A stretch of DNA of 64,000 nt from Distichodus sexfasciatus (taxonomy: Eukaryota > Chordata > Actinopteri > Characiformes > Distichodontidae), in NCBI GenBank assembly GCA_032718565.1, contig JAVGVS010000053.1, positions 2,266,288-2,330,287 on the forward strand. The letters are read 5' to 3'. Below are positions 25,017-35,974 of this stretch, piece after piece. Made by a program: the position numbers and the translations under genes. Each line of letters starts with the position of its first letter. Position 1 is the stretch's first letter. The notes beneath the pieces are model-generated. The model ran no database searches and was not told the origin of the DNA. It saw only the letters and a list, made by a program, of their open reading frames with translations.

Positions 25017-28000
25017 TCAGATGGCCCCGCCCAGCAGGGGTGAGCGCTCTCCGGGGTGTGTGTGCGCTCTCTCGGTGTAAAGTGGATAGTTGTACAGATT
25101 GTTGCTCTGCAGAACCGGTTGGATGCGCAGAGAAAATTTCTAGGTGGAAGGAAAAGACGAAATGTTTGGAAATGTCGAAACAGTTCATGCATAAATTGTA
25201 CAGCATCAGATTATAAGTGTTTGAGAATTGCAGTCATGCTTAAACCAGAGAAACACATATGAGATGAGTCTAGACGTCTTTAAAAGCTGCTATAAGACAT
25301 AGTTTGACGTAGACATGAACATGGACATGAAGTCCAATAGGCCTCATTCACCAACCGTTCTTAAGAAAATATTTGTCCTTAAAACACAATTTTGAGATTC
25401 TGACATTGTCTGACATTTCCTTATTTGAGATTTTCATTCATTCATTATCTGAACCACTGAATCCCAACGGGGGGACCGGAGCCTATCCCGGGAACGCACA
25501 ATCACACTGTCATTCTCACCTTACGTGGGCCAATTTAGAGCCAGTTAACCTATATTTAATGCTCTTGGACCCACGCAAACACGGGGAGAGCATGTAATCT
25601 CCACACAGAAAGGCCCTACGGCCGCATCGAACCTGGGACCTTCTCACTGTGAGGCAGCAGTGCTAACCACTGCGCCACCGCATATGACATTGTTCTTAGG
25701 TAAACGGCCTTAGGGTCTTTCTGTGCGCTCTCCCTGTGTTCGTTTTCTCCGGGTGCGCCGGTTTCCTCCCTAGTGAAGGTTCACATCTCTACATGACACA
25801 GGTACATTTTTGTACTTTGTAACGTCACTTGTATGAAGGTTGCAGAGTTGGAGTGTTTAAGTTATCCCTCTATCACCATCCATTCTGCATGCAACTGCTG
25901 TATGTTAAAAGTAGCAGAGGTAGCCATGTTGAGTAACCAGATGTACTGAAGTATGACTGCTGAGAATCTCACCTGGAAATCACGGACGTAGGTGAAGAAA
26001 AAGCTAATGAAGGAGAAAGCCAGAGACCATTCTGCTCCTGCACTGACCAGGTGAGCCATGTAACCCTGAAAACACACACACGCATCTTGTTTGCTATTTT
26101 AGTGAGGTTCCATTGACTCCCATAACGACGACTATGAATAACACTACAGCTACGCCTAACCCTAAACTTAACCTCAGTAACCAAAAGCTAATCTTTTCCC
26201 TCTTTAGTTTTTTCATATCAAACGCAAAACCTGTCTGTAGAAGGACTGCTCTTCACATTCAAATGTGTTCTACAAAGTTTGTTTGGGGATAATCAGGTCC
26301 TCAAGCCACCCCAAAACCAGTGCGGAAATGTACACATGCTCTTGTATTACCATCTTTGTGAGGTACTTCCACTGACTCCCATAGTGACTACATGTAAATA
26401 CCACTACAGCTACACCTAACCCTAACCCTAACCCTAGCCCTAACCTAAGCCTCGCCTCAGCAACCAAAAGTAAACATTTGACCTCTTTTAGCTTTACAAA
26501 TAAAACATGGACATTTTCAATAAAATCTACATTATTTTCCTGGTAGGGACCAATCCAGTGTCCCCACAAAGCCATAAAAATGGACAAAAGTCTTTGTTGG
26601 GGCCAGGTCCACACTATCTGCTAAATACATGAACACACACAAAGTGCAGTGCAGGCAGAATTTTCAGGAAACATTTAACCGGCCTACAGCTATTTTTTAA
26701 ATTTTTTTTGAAAGCTTCCCCTACTACAAAAGCGAACCTCACTGATGAACAGGACTCTGGGTGACACCAGAATGAGCTCAGGCTTCTAAAGGTCTAGTGT
26801 CTAATACTTTACTGTTTACAGTGCTGTTTATCATTTAAATTCCCTCTTCATTCCTATTTTCATGTAATATTGTTCCCCGTAAGTGACGCGTCCAGACTGG
26901 AAGTGCAGTGTTGGATTTGGACTCACTCTCTCTCCAGGTCTCCAGTGCATTTTCCTGGCAACATCCTCACCAGGAAACTCCTCGTACATCAACACAGAGG
27001 AGATGAATACTGAGGAAGAGTCAGTTAAGGAGAAATGCCATGCTTTATCTCTGCTAAATGCACTTGATAAGTGAACCTTTGGGCATGGTTAATGAAGTGG
27101 GTTCTGGAAGCTTTGACACAGCAGATTTTGGTTGTAAACGCTCTTCTGAAGAGAGGGACATTTTCTCAGAGTTGCCCTCAGCTCAGAATCCTACAGACAT
27201 TCTGTTAAATGTATGTATATTTCTGGCTATTGCTCTTGAAAAGTGTATATATTTGACTGTGTGCCACTACAACACAATGCCAGGTGCACAACACGGGTGG
27301 TAACGGCCTAGAGGTAGGACACTTGCCTCTCGACCAAGAGGTTGTGGGTACGAATCCTACCTCTGGCATTACCACCACTGGGTCCCTGAGCAAGACCTAA
27401 GATGCTCTCAGGGGGACTGTCCCTGAAATTAGCAAATGGAAGTTGCTCTGGATAAACAGTATAAATGTAAAATGTCAATGGCACATGAGCTGCTGTTTTC
27501 CTAAAAACACAAAGCCTAAGGCAAGTTGAAAACCTCATTTATCTATCTCACATTTTACACCTCAGATCAACATATTGTTGGTTAAAGACTATCTTTGTAC
27601 TTTGGACAGGTTCACATCTCTAAAGAACATTTTTATTACCATTTTATCAATAATTTTTTTTTCAATAAACATTTTATTATTTGTATAAAATCTACCAATT
27701 GTATTAATCTATGAATTTATATTGATTTATACATAAAAATATTACTTTAAGGGTTTGCAACACTTACACAGTCAGCTCATTGTAAGGCTTTTTATTTTGT
27801 ATAATTTCCTCCCATGAAATATGTTTTTCAACTAATTCACACAGCTTATAGCTCCCATAAAAATAATAGTTTAATTATAAGTCTACATATTCATGTTAAA
27901 ATATTTTTACGTCTCTTTTTTTTTTTTAAATCACAAAAACCTGCCATTTTAACAAGAGCATGTAGACTTTTATATACACTCATCAATCATTTTTAGGTTA

Positions 28001-29856
28001 AAAGGTATTAGGTATGATTAATAATTTATCACAATCACTCACAGTTTTATTAGCAAGTACATTGTCACATACAATGAATTTGCTTTGGTGGACAATAAAA
28101 GTAAAAAGATTTTTTTAAAATATATACAAGATACTATGGCTGGACGATATGACCTCAAAACAATATCATGATTAATTAAACATTTTATCCTGATTATGAT
28201 CGAGGGATGATTATTTTGTTTTGTGTTTGTTTTTTTCCCTCATAGTCAACTGACAGGGTTTGTATTGTAAATATGCTGTTAAAGTTGGGATATGACTTGC
28301 TAATGTTTAAGCTAATGCTAAGTTTCTTTTAAAAAATAATCGTCATGGACAACATTATGTTGATTAGAACAGCGTTTCTCAATCCCAGTCCTCGCGGCCC
28401 ACCGCTCTGCACATATTTGGTATTTCCTGCACTGTCGAATGCTGGTCCTGCTGTGCTGTGGGTCGGGACTGTCGAATCGTGCAGAGCGGTGGTCCGTGAG
28501 GACTGGGATTGAGAAACGCTGGACTAGAGGTTCTAAATGTTTTGATTCATTTTTAATAACTGCCCAGCCCTATAAGGTACTATCAAGTAGTGATGACATA
28601 TATAAAAAACTAATTCTTTATGAAAATCAGGGAGGATACGTGTGATGATGCTGAGGAGGCACCAGGCCCCGATGGCCAAACGAGCCCACACCACCTGCGT
28701 GCCATGGAAGCGAGGCTGCATGTGGTAGGAGACGCCGGTCTGCAGCAAGATGTACAGCGCTCCGGCTCCAAAGGTCAGTCCCGCTCCAAACAGATGGACA
28801 GATATCATCTCGGTTTTCTGAAGAAGGGGTAAAATATTTAATGCGTTAATAATTACGTTTTAATGAGATTTTGATCATCACAGGTGATGAGAGAGAGATT
28901 TGAGCTTTGACCTGGAAGGTGGCCACCACACACATGCCCACAGAGCTTAAGATGCCCAGCAGCAGAGCAAAATAGTTCAGCAACTGCAGCCGGAATTCAG
29001 CCGCTGAGCTCAGAGCCACTACCTGCTTATAGCGCACATACACCGTACAGAGGCCTGTAAAACACACATACACACACACACACACAAATAAAACAAGTGT
29101 GTAGCACACACACACACACACACACTTTAAAAGTGTGAAACCACACCACAATTTATAATAAAACATACAATATGCTTAAAACCTATACTCTTACACAAAT
29201 ACACACTCTTCATAATAGAACACACACCTACTTAAAGGGGTCAAATACATATAATAAAACACACTGTAAAAAACTTTCCTCACAGGGTAAAACCACACTC
29301 ACACACTTTACAATTAAACATACATCATGCTGAGTATTCAAGATTCAAGACTCAAGATTCTTTGTTTGTCACGTGCAAGTTATACAGGTACAACATGCAG
29401 TGAAATGTATCCTGATCCGCTCTTTTAACTGTGCAATAGACAAGGAAGAAAACAAAACAGAGACGCAATACAAACTTACAAACATAAATACTAACTTAAA
29501 TACAGAGGTTGGGGTAACAGGACAAAAATAAAACTATATATTATATTATACAATAAGGAACATAGAGTTACATGTGCAGAGTTTTTAACCTGAGATTGTA
29601 AAATTGTGCTAGGACAGACAGGCGCAATGAGATGATTTTTTTAAGTGCCAAGTGCAACTGCAGCATTGTAAAATACACAGTATAATTTACAATTTAATAA
29701 TTAAACATAATTGTATAATTATATTTTTAACATACATCTGCTTAAACCTGTAAAACAAACACAACACAGTTGATAAAACACACCATACTTAAAAGAGTAC
29801 AAATACAAACACAAACACATTTTATAATACAACATAAACCATGTTTAAATGTGTAG

Positions 29857-29891
<35 letters not shown>

Positions 29892-32130
29892 TTATAATAG
29901 ACAATAATAAAATAGTGTACATAAGTCTCAAGCACACATTACACTAAAGGACACTGCATATACGCCTTACACATACTTATAGACAAACACACACTTTATC
30001 ATTCTTATAGCCCACTCACAAACACATCTGAAATAATGCCAGAATAAATAAAACTAAAGATGCACAGCTGTGTTATCATCATGAGTTTAGCTCATTCTTA
30101 TTACGGGGCGGTCTTACCGAGGAACGCTGAGATGGTCAGCATAAAGCCAAACACACTCCGCTCAGGAACCTCTGTACCGGTGTCACTGCCAACACACACA
30201 AGCACACACAAGAGGTTTTAGGATTAAGGTGGCAGAAAAACAGAAAGACCTTGTGGCCATTTTCTCAAAGTATGGTTCCGAAAAAAATACAAGTCTTAAG
30301 AAATAAAATTCAAAATAAAATACATAAAGTCTCCCAAAATTTAAGGAAAAAACACTGGGCCTCATTAACCGACTTATGCATTTTCATGCAAATCCTGAGA
30401 TTACTGTTCTTAGGCAGGAACATCTACAGTGAAAAGCACTTTTTGTTTAACTCTTGTATTCACAAAACATTTGTAAAGCAATTCTACAGTTGTATATTAT
30501 TTCAATATCTTAACATTCTTAAGAACAAATTCTTTGTTCATGCATCTCTCTGAAAGGCATTTTTCAAATTTTGACTTTCCATTTCCAATATCTTTTTTGG
30601 CCCATTTTGCCTACGGTAAAGAAGCGGCATAATAATTATGCACACTTTAGTATAGGGTATTACTTAAGACAACACTTTTAATTACACAAATATATATAAC
30701 ATGAGAATGTTTAAATACTATAAAGTTGGACTCAGAGTTGAAAAATACGCACAGAAATAGTGACAAGGTCAAAGAATTCACTTGCATAGTAATTGTGAAC
30801 ACAGTGTAGGTTGCTCTTAGGAACAAACATAACCTAAAACAAACATGAATTAAAAATCTAAATATACTGATAATTATGGTCCTACGCAGTATCCTAAAAA
30901 AACATGATTTCATCCTAGGACTACGTGAAGTGTAGTAAATTTTAGGCTTTTTGCATTTCCACTCTCATTAGTTCATGTTCAAAGTAGAGATGGGGCGATA
31001 CCACGTCTTTATGTCCGATACCGATACAAATCCGATACAGTCAGTCTTTTTTTAAACATAAGATAATGCTTTAAAATGTCTGAATACATGATTGAGATTA
31101 TTGTTATGCTCAAGGAAATGCTTGATTTAAATACCGGTTTCCTAACTAAAACAATGTAATAATTACACACATGTATATGTAAAATTATTTGTTCTCAAAA
31201 ATTGTTTGTTTAGACATATAAATATTTCTTCTTTCTTATTGATTACACTATAACATTATAAAATTGAAAAAAAAAATTGATCAATGAAAATGAAATACTG
31301 AAGTTTGTCATTTTAAACCAATTTGGCCTATAAAATGAGAGAACTACATTCCCCACAATCCTCTGCGCGCGCCCTGAAGCCTGGGCGCGCGTTCCAGAAT
31401 AAACGATGGAAAACCTAAATAAACGGCAGAATTGTGAGTAGAATGTTGTGGTTATTTATCAGCTAAAATATGGTTTGTGTCTGTAATAAAGGGGACATTT
31501 TGACCGAACTGGAGTGTTTTAGAGAGTAACGGCGCTCATGCACGCGGTCATTAACACAGCACGCGTGGTTACATCGCGAAAAATGTCATTTATCCAGCTG
31601 TTTGAGCTGGTTATCGGATCGATACTGATCCACATATCGGATCGGCTACATCTCTAGTTCAATAGACTATAAACCACACACTGACCTCGAGTATTTTGTG
31701 TTGACCTGTTAGTGCTACTGCTCATACATTCTCCAAACCTGTCATAGATACATTATCTTAAACTGGGGATCATGCTACTGCTCATTCCTCATTTCATATT
31801 GTATTATATATAAAACAAATTGCTTATATGTAAAAATGTACTTGGCAATAAACCTCATTCTGATTCTGATTAACATACCAACAGCATGTAACATGTCTAG
31901 TTTGTCATGTTGTCGTGTAGTTATGCAGCCTGATGATCTTTATTCAACATAACAGCATTATCACGGCTATGTGTGTGTATGTGTGTGTGAGGGACTCACC
32001 TGATGTACGGCAGTAACATGTCAGCGTGGCCCTGCAGCACGGATATGGTGTAGGTCAGCACAAAGGCAGCGGAGGACCAGGCGATCAGGACCACAGGTAA
32101 TACAGATACACCCTTCTGGAACCACCACAT
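25017..32130 (-). CDS. dram2: dram2, DNA damage-regulated autophagy modulator 2
   Basis: Seven coding exons on the minus strand, in transcript order: 32000-32130 (ATG 32130-32128), 30118-30185, 28912-29054, 28640-28817, 26927-27009, 25973-26065, 25017-25139 (TGA 25019-25017). All have GT-AG borders and agreeing phases; the sum is 819 nt, 272 residues, against about 266 in human DRAM2. Start MWWFQKGVSVLP, then PYISDTGTEVPE, TVYVRYKQVVAL, FGAGALYILLQTGVSYHMQP, a polar lumenal or cytosolic segment with KMHWRPGER, then AEWSLAFSFISFFFTYVRDF and a tail ending ERSPLLGGAI. Six hydrophobic segments fit the DRAM/TMEM150 family. DRAM2 resides in lysosomes and promotes autophagy; human loss causes a retinal dystrophy. 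All exons are open, with no sign of decay. Relative to human the junction after SIIT carries about two extra residues (LF). Confidence 0.95.
25436..25684 (-). repeat. SINE family A
   Basis: Reverse copy beginning CATTCATTATCTGAACC and ending GCTAACCACTGCGCCACCG; carries both A- and B-box-like parts. A plus-strand fragment of the same repeat follows at 25717-25780. Lies between the last two dram2 exons. Confidence 0.7.
26080..26630. repeat. Two tandem copies of a MITE-like repeat with telomere-like run
   Basis: The motifs CCATTGACTCCCATAACGAC and CCACTGACTCCCATAGTGAC each lead into CACTACAGCTAC(A/G)CCTAACCC and then CAGCAACCAAAAG or CAGTAACCAAAAG. The second copy contains four to five CCCTAA units at 26415-26446. 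A relative begins near 58100. In a dram2 intron. Confidence 0.5.
27290..27480 (+). repeat. SINE family C, near full length
   Basis: GGCCTAGAGGTAGGACAC (A-box side), GGTACGAATCCTACC (B-box side), GTTGCTCTGGATAAACAG tail. In a dram2 intron. Confidence 0.65.
28135..28572. mobile_element. hAT-like MITE containing a second nested MITE
   Basis: Begins TATGGCTGGACGATATGACC, ends TGCCCAGCCCTA; flanks CAAGATAC and TAAGGTAC match at 6 of 8. A separate fold-back element (28370-28521) interrupts it. It ends 68 bp from dram2 exon 4 (28640-28817), inside the following intron. A related copy is at about 35641-35974. Confidence 0.65.
28370..28521. mobile_element. Fold-back hAT-like MITE nested in another element
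   Basis: 152 bp, almost a complete palindrome: CAGCGTTTCTCAATCCCAG at the left and its complement at the right, arms of about 47 bp with few mismatches. Flanks GATTAGAA and GACTAGAG match at 6 of 8. The CAG...TTCTCAA start is typical of hAT ends. Confidence 0.75.
29330..29650 (-). repeat. LINE/L2-like 3' fragment
   Basis: Contains TTTGTTTGTCACGTGCAAG and ATACAGGTACAACATGCAGTGAAATG, wording typical of fish L2/CR1-type LINE tails read in reverse. Located in a dram2 intron. A related tail ending AATAAACCTCATTCTGATTC lies at about 31700-31870. Confidence 0.4.
30985..31656. mobile_element. hAT-like element in dram2 intron 1
   Basis: 672 bp. Begins TAGAGATGGGGCGATACC, ends GGCTACATCTCTA; flanks GTTCAAAG and GTTCAATA match at 6 of 8. 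The interior has a CpG-rich patch with ACTACATTCCCCACAATC, a motif that recurs in inverted form near 39455, showing relatedness to the repeat remains there. Confidence 0.7.
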
Positions 32131-33180
32131 AGTCCTCCGCCCCTCACACACTTACACACACTCACTCAGGCAGGAGCGCAGAGACGGCGCACACAAAATC
32201 ACATCAGCTTGAGAACATTTACTGCCAACTGCTGAAAGAAATGAAACTAACGGAAGTCCCTCTCTCTCTTACACACACTGGAATGAACAGTCAAGGCAAG
32301 TAAGGTCAAGTGAGATTTAATTCCAAACAAGCATGAGATCAGTGCATTCATCTTGCTCACGTGCAAGTGCGCGCACGCACACACACACACACACACACAT
32401 TTTGGCGTTAACACTCAGCATGAACCAACAAATGTAATTTTCCAAAAACGTCTAAGTTTGAACTTCATACATAGAAACATTAATCTAAAAAGAATTCCAA
32501 ATACTATACTGTGTGTATGTGTGAGTGTGAGGAGAGGAAGAGAGGGAGAAAGAGAGAGATCCCTTCTCCTTCTGAGTCTTGTGACATTATCAGCTGATGC
32601 TCATTTCTTTTGCCCGTCAGGAATCTCTCTCTCTCTCTCACGCACGCATTAAAACAAATCAAACTTATTATAAAATCACACAGACATTATTGTACCACAG
32701 TCATGCCCTTCCACATAATCCCACCTCAAACTAAACTGTACAGAGGAATAAGACGTGTGCACACGCGCTGGAAGTTTTAATAAACCATCTTTAATAAATT
32801 GTTGAATATTTCTTTCAATATGATGTCAAATTAACAATCTCAATATATCTGGACCACTTTAAAGTTAAAATAGGTCTATGAGCTCCACTAAACATGTCTC
32901 TGAAGTAGTTTGCTGTAAATATCTCTCAGATTAGGCGTTTTCACCTGCTTTTTACCCCTCTATTTCAGTCCCCGTCAGAACAGGCTGTTTCTCATTAGTA
33001 TTCCTAAATGCACTCCGCAACTGGGGTGTAGACATGACAGCAAGTGTTTGTTTACCTCACGTAAAAATAATCGGCATGGCTGCTCTTAACAGACCATCCA
33101 TACAGCCACACATGTTCAATACAACACTCCACTGGGAGACTTCTTCACTGCGATTCCTACACCAGCGCTTGCGAGAAAAC

Positions 33181-33300
33181 ATGGCGGATCAGGAAGCGCT
33201 AGCAGTTTTACCTGGTGGGCGGAGGTTCTCAGACAGGAGGATGGAGTTATTCAGATGTCCCCTAATGTTACATAGAAGTTTGGGAGAAATATAAACGGCT
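33181..33300 (-). promoter_or_regulatory. Possible dram2 5'UTR exon and promoter
   Basis: On the minus strand CCACCAG|GTAAAA is a good donor ending at 33212, about 1.1 kb upstream of the dram2 ATG exon, in a GC-richer patch. Just beyond it the plus strand has AACATGGCGGATC (ATG at 33181), which fits the YY1 core-promoter motif (AANATGGCGGC) rather well. The same bases could also open a plus-strand frame starting MADQEALAVLP with a donor at CCTG|GTGGGC, so a divergent transcript cannot be excluded. Confidence 0.3.
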
Positions 33301-33344
33301 CGTTTAAGCTCACGGTTTCTGACGTTCACAAATTAATACTAACA

Positions 33345-33663
33345 CATTCATTCATTCCTTCATTATCCGAACCGCTTACTCCCATCCAGGTTCACGAGGG
33401 GACAGGAGCCTATCCCAGCAACTACGGACGCAAGGCGGGGACTACCCTGGGTAGGCGCCAACACACTGCAGGGCACACACACAATCATTAAGGGGCCAAT
33501 TTAGGGTTGCCATTTAACCCATAGTGCATGCCCCCGGTGGAAACCCACACGAACACGGGGTGAGCATGTAAACCCCACACTGGAAGAACCTACGGCCGAC
33601 TGGGGGATCGAACCCAGGATCTTCTCGATGTGAGGCGGCAGCGCTAACCACTGCATCACCGTT
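33345..33663 (-). repeat. SINE family A
   Basis: Reverse copy from TCATTCATTCCTTCATTATC to GCTAACCACTGCATCACCG, immediately upstream of the likely dram2 5' exon. Confidence 0.7.
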
Positions 33664-33800
33664 CTCTATAACAACACCATTTTTAATCAAACTTACAGTG
33701 TGTGTAGAGGCAGTACAGACCCAAATGTATGTCCAAAGAACAGATAGTTTTTTTTTTAAAAATAATAATAATACCATAAAACTTTACATAGGACAATGAG

Positions 33801-34002
33801 TACATAGGTAGAAGGATGCTGAGGTTGAAGCCACCTGACAGGAGGCTCAGAGGAAGACCAAAAAGGAGATTTATGGATGTGGTGAAAGAGGACATGAAGT
33901 TAGTTGGTGTGAGGGTAGAGGATGCAGGAGATAGGACTAAATGGAGACAGATGATTCGCTGTGGCGACCCCTGAAAGGAAAAGCCGAAAGAGGAAGAAGA
34001 AG
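33801..34002 (+). mobile_element. 5'-truncated non-LTR retrotransposon tail
   Basis: Open frame GRRMLRLKPPDRRLRGRP through MDVVKEDMKLVGVRVEDAG to MIRCGDP and TGA at 33972-33974. It is followed by GGAAAAGCCGAAAGAGGAAGA, the end of a LINE family widespread in fishes. Only the last 58 codons and the 3' end remain. Confidence 0.6.
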
Positions 34003-34929
34003 TTCAATAGTAGAATGTGTAGTGACCAAATGATCTGAATATATTCACTGAAAGAGAGAGGAGGGAGAGCAAATAAAGTGAGTCTGAGACGGAGCGAGTC
34101 TGTTAACATAAATATAACAGTCTTTATTTTAACATTACGAGTCTATTAGAAAATTCTTTACAGAAAAGTGGAAATAAAATGCAGCGCATGAGCAAAACCA
34201 GACATAAAACCAATGACGAAACAAAATGAGAGAAACTAAAAATGGCTTTTAAAAGGGCAGAACCTGTCGACTCTACCTCTCCAGAGAGCTTTGGCTGAAT
34301 TTATTCTCTATATGAACAGAAACACAGACCACACAAACTCACACATAAACACGAGGAACAATAACACTCATCCACGTTAATCCCCAACGCTGGAAGCAAA
34401 TGTGGCGAACTTTTTGATTCAGAACAATTAGACTGGTCTTAGTTGAGAGAATGTGTAGGACATGAAGCTAATTATTATGTATTTGTATAAAACTTGAGTA
34501 TGGAGTGACCTAAAACTATCTGTACCAGTGCATGTAAAACAATTAGAATATTATGATTTTCAAATGTTTTGAAATGCTGGATCTCTGGAGTATTAGCCAT
34601 AACCATCAACATTAAAATGGCGCAGCCCTGAAATATTTCATTTTATGTGTAATGAATGTAGCACGTTTGAAGGGTGAACTTTTTTGAATTAAATAACAAA
34701 GACGAATAACTATTTTCACAATATTCTAAATTTATTTGAGATGCACTAGTAGGTTTGCAGGAGTAAAACGGAAGACGTGCGTTGCTATTAAAGCCCTGAA
34801 TTTGGTTTACAGCTGGAATGAGGCAAATACAAATGTGTCCTTTACCATAAAGGAATTACTGGTATGGCTGCATGATATTAGGAACAAATATTAGAAAAAA
34901 AATATACATTGCAATATATATATATATAT

Positions 34930-34930
<1 letters not shown>

Positions 34931-34970
<40 letters not shown>

Positions 34971-34983
34971 GAGAGAGAGAGAA
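34931..34983 (+). repeat. (GA)n microsatellite
   Basis: GA repeat with one ACC interruption, preceded by a short TA run. Confidence 0.95.
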
Positions 34984-35077
34984 CAAAGTGATGGAGAGAA
35001 TTAATCATTGTAGAATGATGGAGATGATTTTGTAGGAGTGTGCATAGAATCTGCATAGAACGAAAAGCTGAAAACTG

Positions 35078-35222
35078 TGAGCATTAACTGTCCAAGACAG
35101 TTAATGCTCATCTTAAATCAGAATAAATGATGTTCTATCGGTGATACACCATCACAGGTAAAGTTTCAGAAAAGATGGTTAACACTCAAAGCTGAAAACT
35201 GAGAAATAACCATCTTTTCTGA
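35078..35222. repeat. Two adjacent perfect hairpins
   Basis: 35078-35092 pairs with 35096-35110 (15 bp, 3-base loop, TGAGCATTAACTGTC). 35166-35181 pairs with 35207-35222 (16 bp, 25-base loop, TCAGAAAAGATGGTTA). Both include or adjoin the phrase AAGCTGAAAACTG. Confidence 0.8.
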
Positions 35223-35640
35223 CCCTTTATTATTCAAAAATCAGCGTGACATCAGACAGACTTTCCTTTTGCATTTAGCAGCAAAACAACTGGCTGAAAT
35301 GATATTCTGTGTGGCTCTAATAGCATGGCATGAAGAAGACGGACTGATGTAAGGAATGTCAGGAAAAGGCACCAAAAATTCCACCAGTACTAAAGCAACA
35401 ACAACGGCGACCAACCTCTTTAAACAAAAAACTTTTTGCAAAAGTGTGAGAGTCAAATAACACATGTTAAACCAGTGTTACGAGGTAGAGGTAAAAATAA
35501 ACGATGCTAACACTCAACTAACGGCGTCCAGCAGCGTCTCCGTCCAGCCTGTCCTGTCAGACCCGAGACCAGACGCCTCAAATAAAAATACTGCTCACAC
35601 ACACTTCCCATACAGACTGGCCTTTATCAGAATTGTCTAC

Positions 35641-35974
35641 TAGGGTTGAGCAAAAGGGTCTCAAATCAGTGTCACGATTACTTGGACATTTTACCTTGAT
35701 TACAGTCAAAGTTCCTACTGTAAATGTGCTCCACTATTAAAGCTGGCAATTTGGCAAACACACACACGCAGATGTAGTCGCAGACTGGACAATGTGGCGT
35801 CATGTGACCACACACACAGTGCTATGTTTTTAAGTGGACTGTAAATGAACACACACTGGGGCAATTAGCAACAGAATTTCAAAAATAATCCAAATAACCA
35901 ACATGTGCAAAATTACATCAATTAAAGGTTCTGAACATCACTTTTGTTTAGTTTTTGACTAACTGCCCAGCCAC
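35641..35974. mobile_element. hAT-like MITE, related to 28135-28572
   Basis: Begins TAGGGTTGAGCAAAAGG and ends near ACTGCCCAGCC. Shares the internal order TTGTAAAT..GCT..AAAGTTGG-like text and the TGCCCAGCC end with the element at 28135. No target duplication was found, so the right border is approximate. Confidence 0.5.

Noticed and set aside
26415..26446. Telomere end or fusion point
   Set aside because: Only a few units, embedded in a dispersed repeat within a dram2 intron.
33181..33294. Plus-strand ATG with MADQEALAVLP as a new gene start
   Set aside because: The ATGGCGG fits a YY1 promoter motif, and no downstream exon in phase was found; kept only as part of the possible dram2 promoter.
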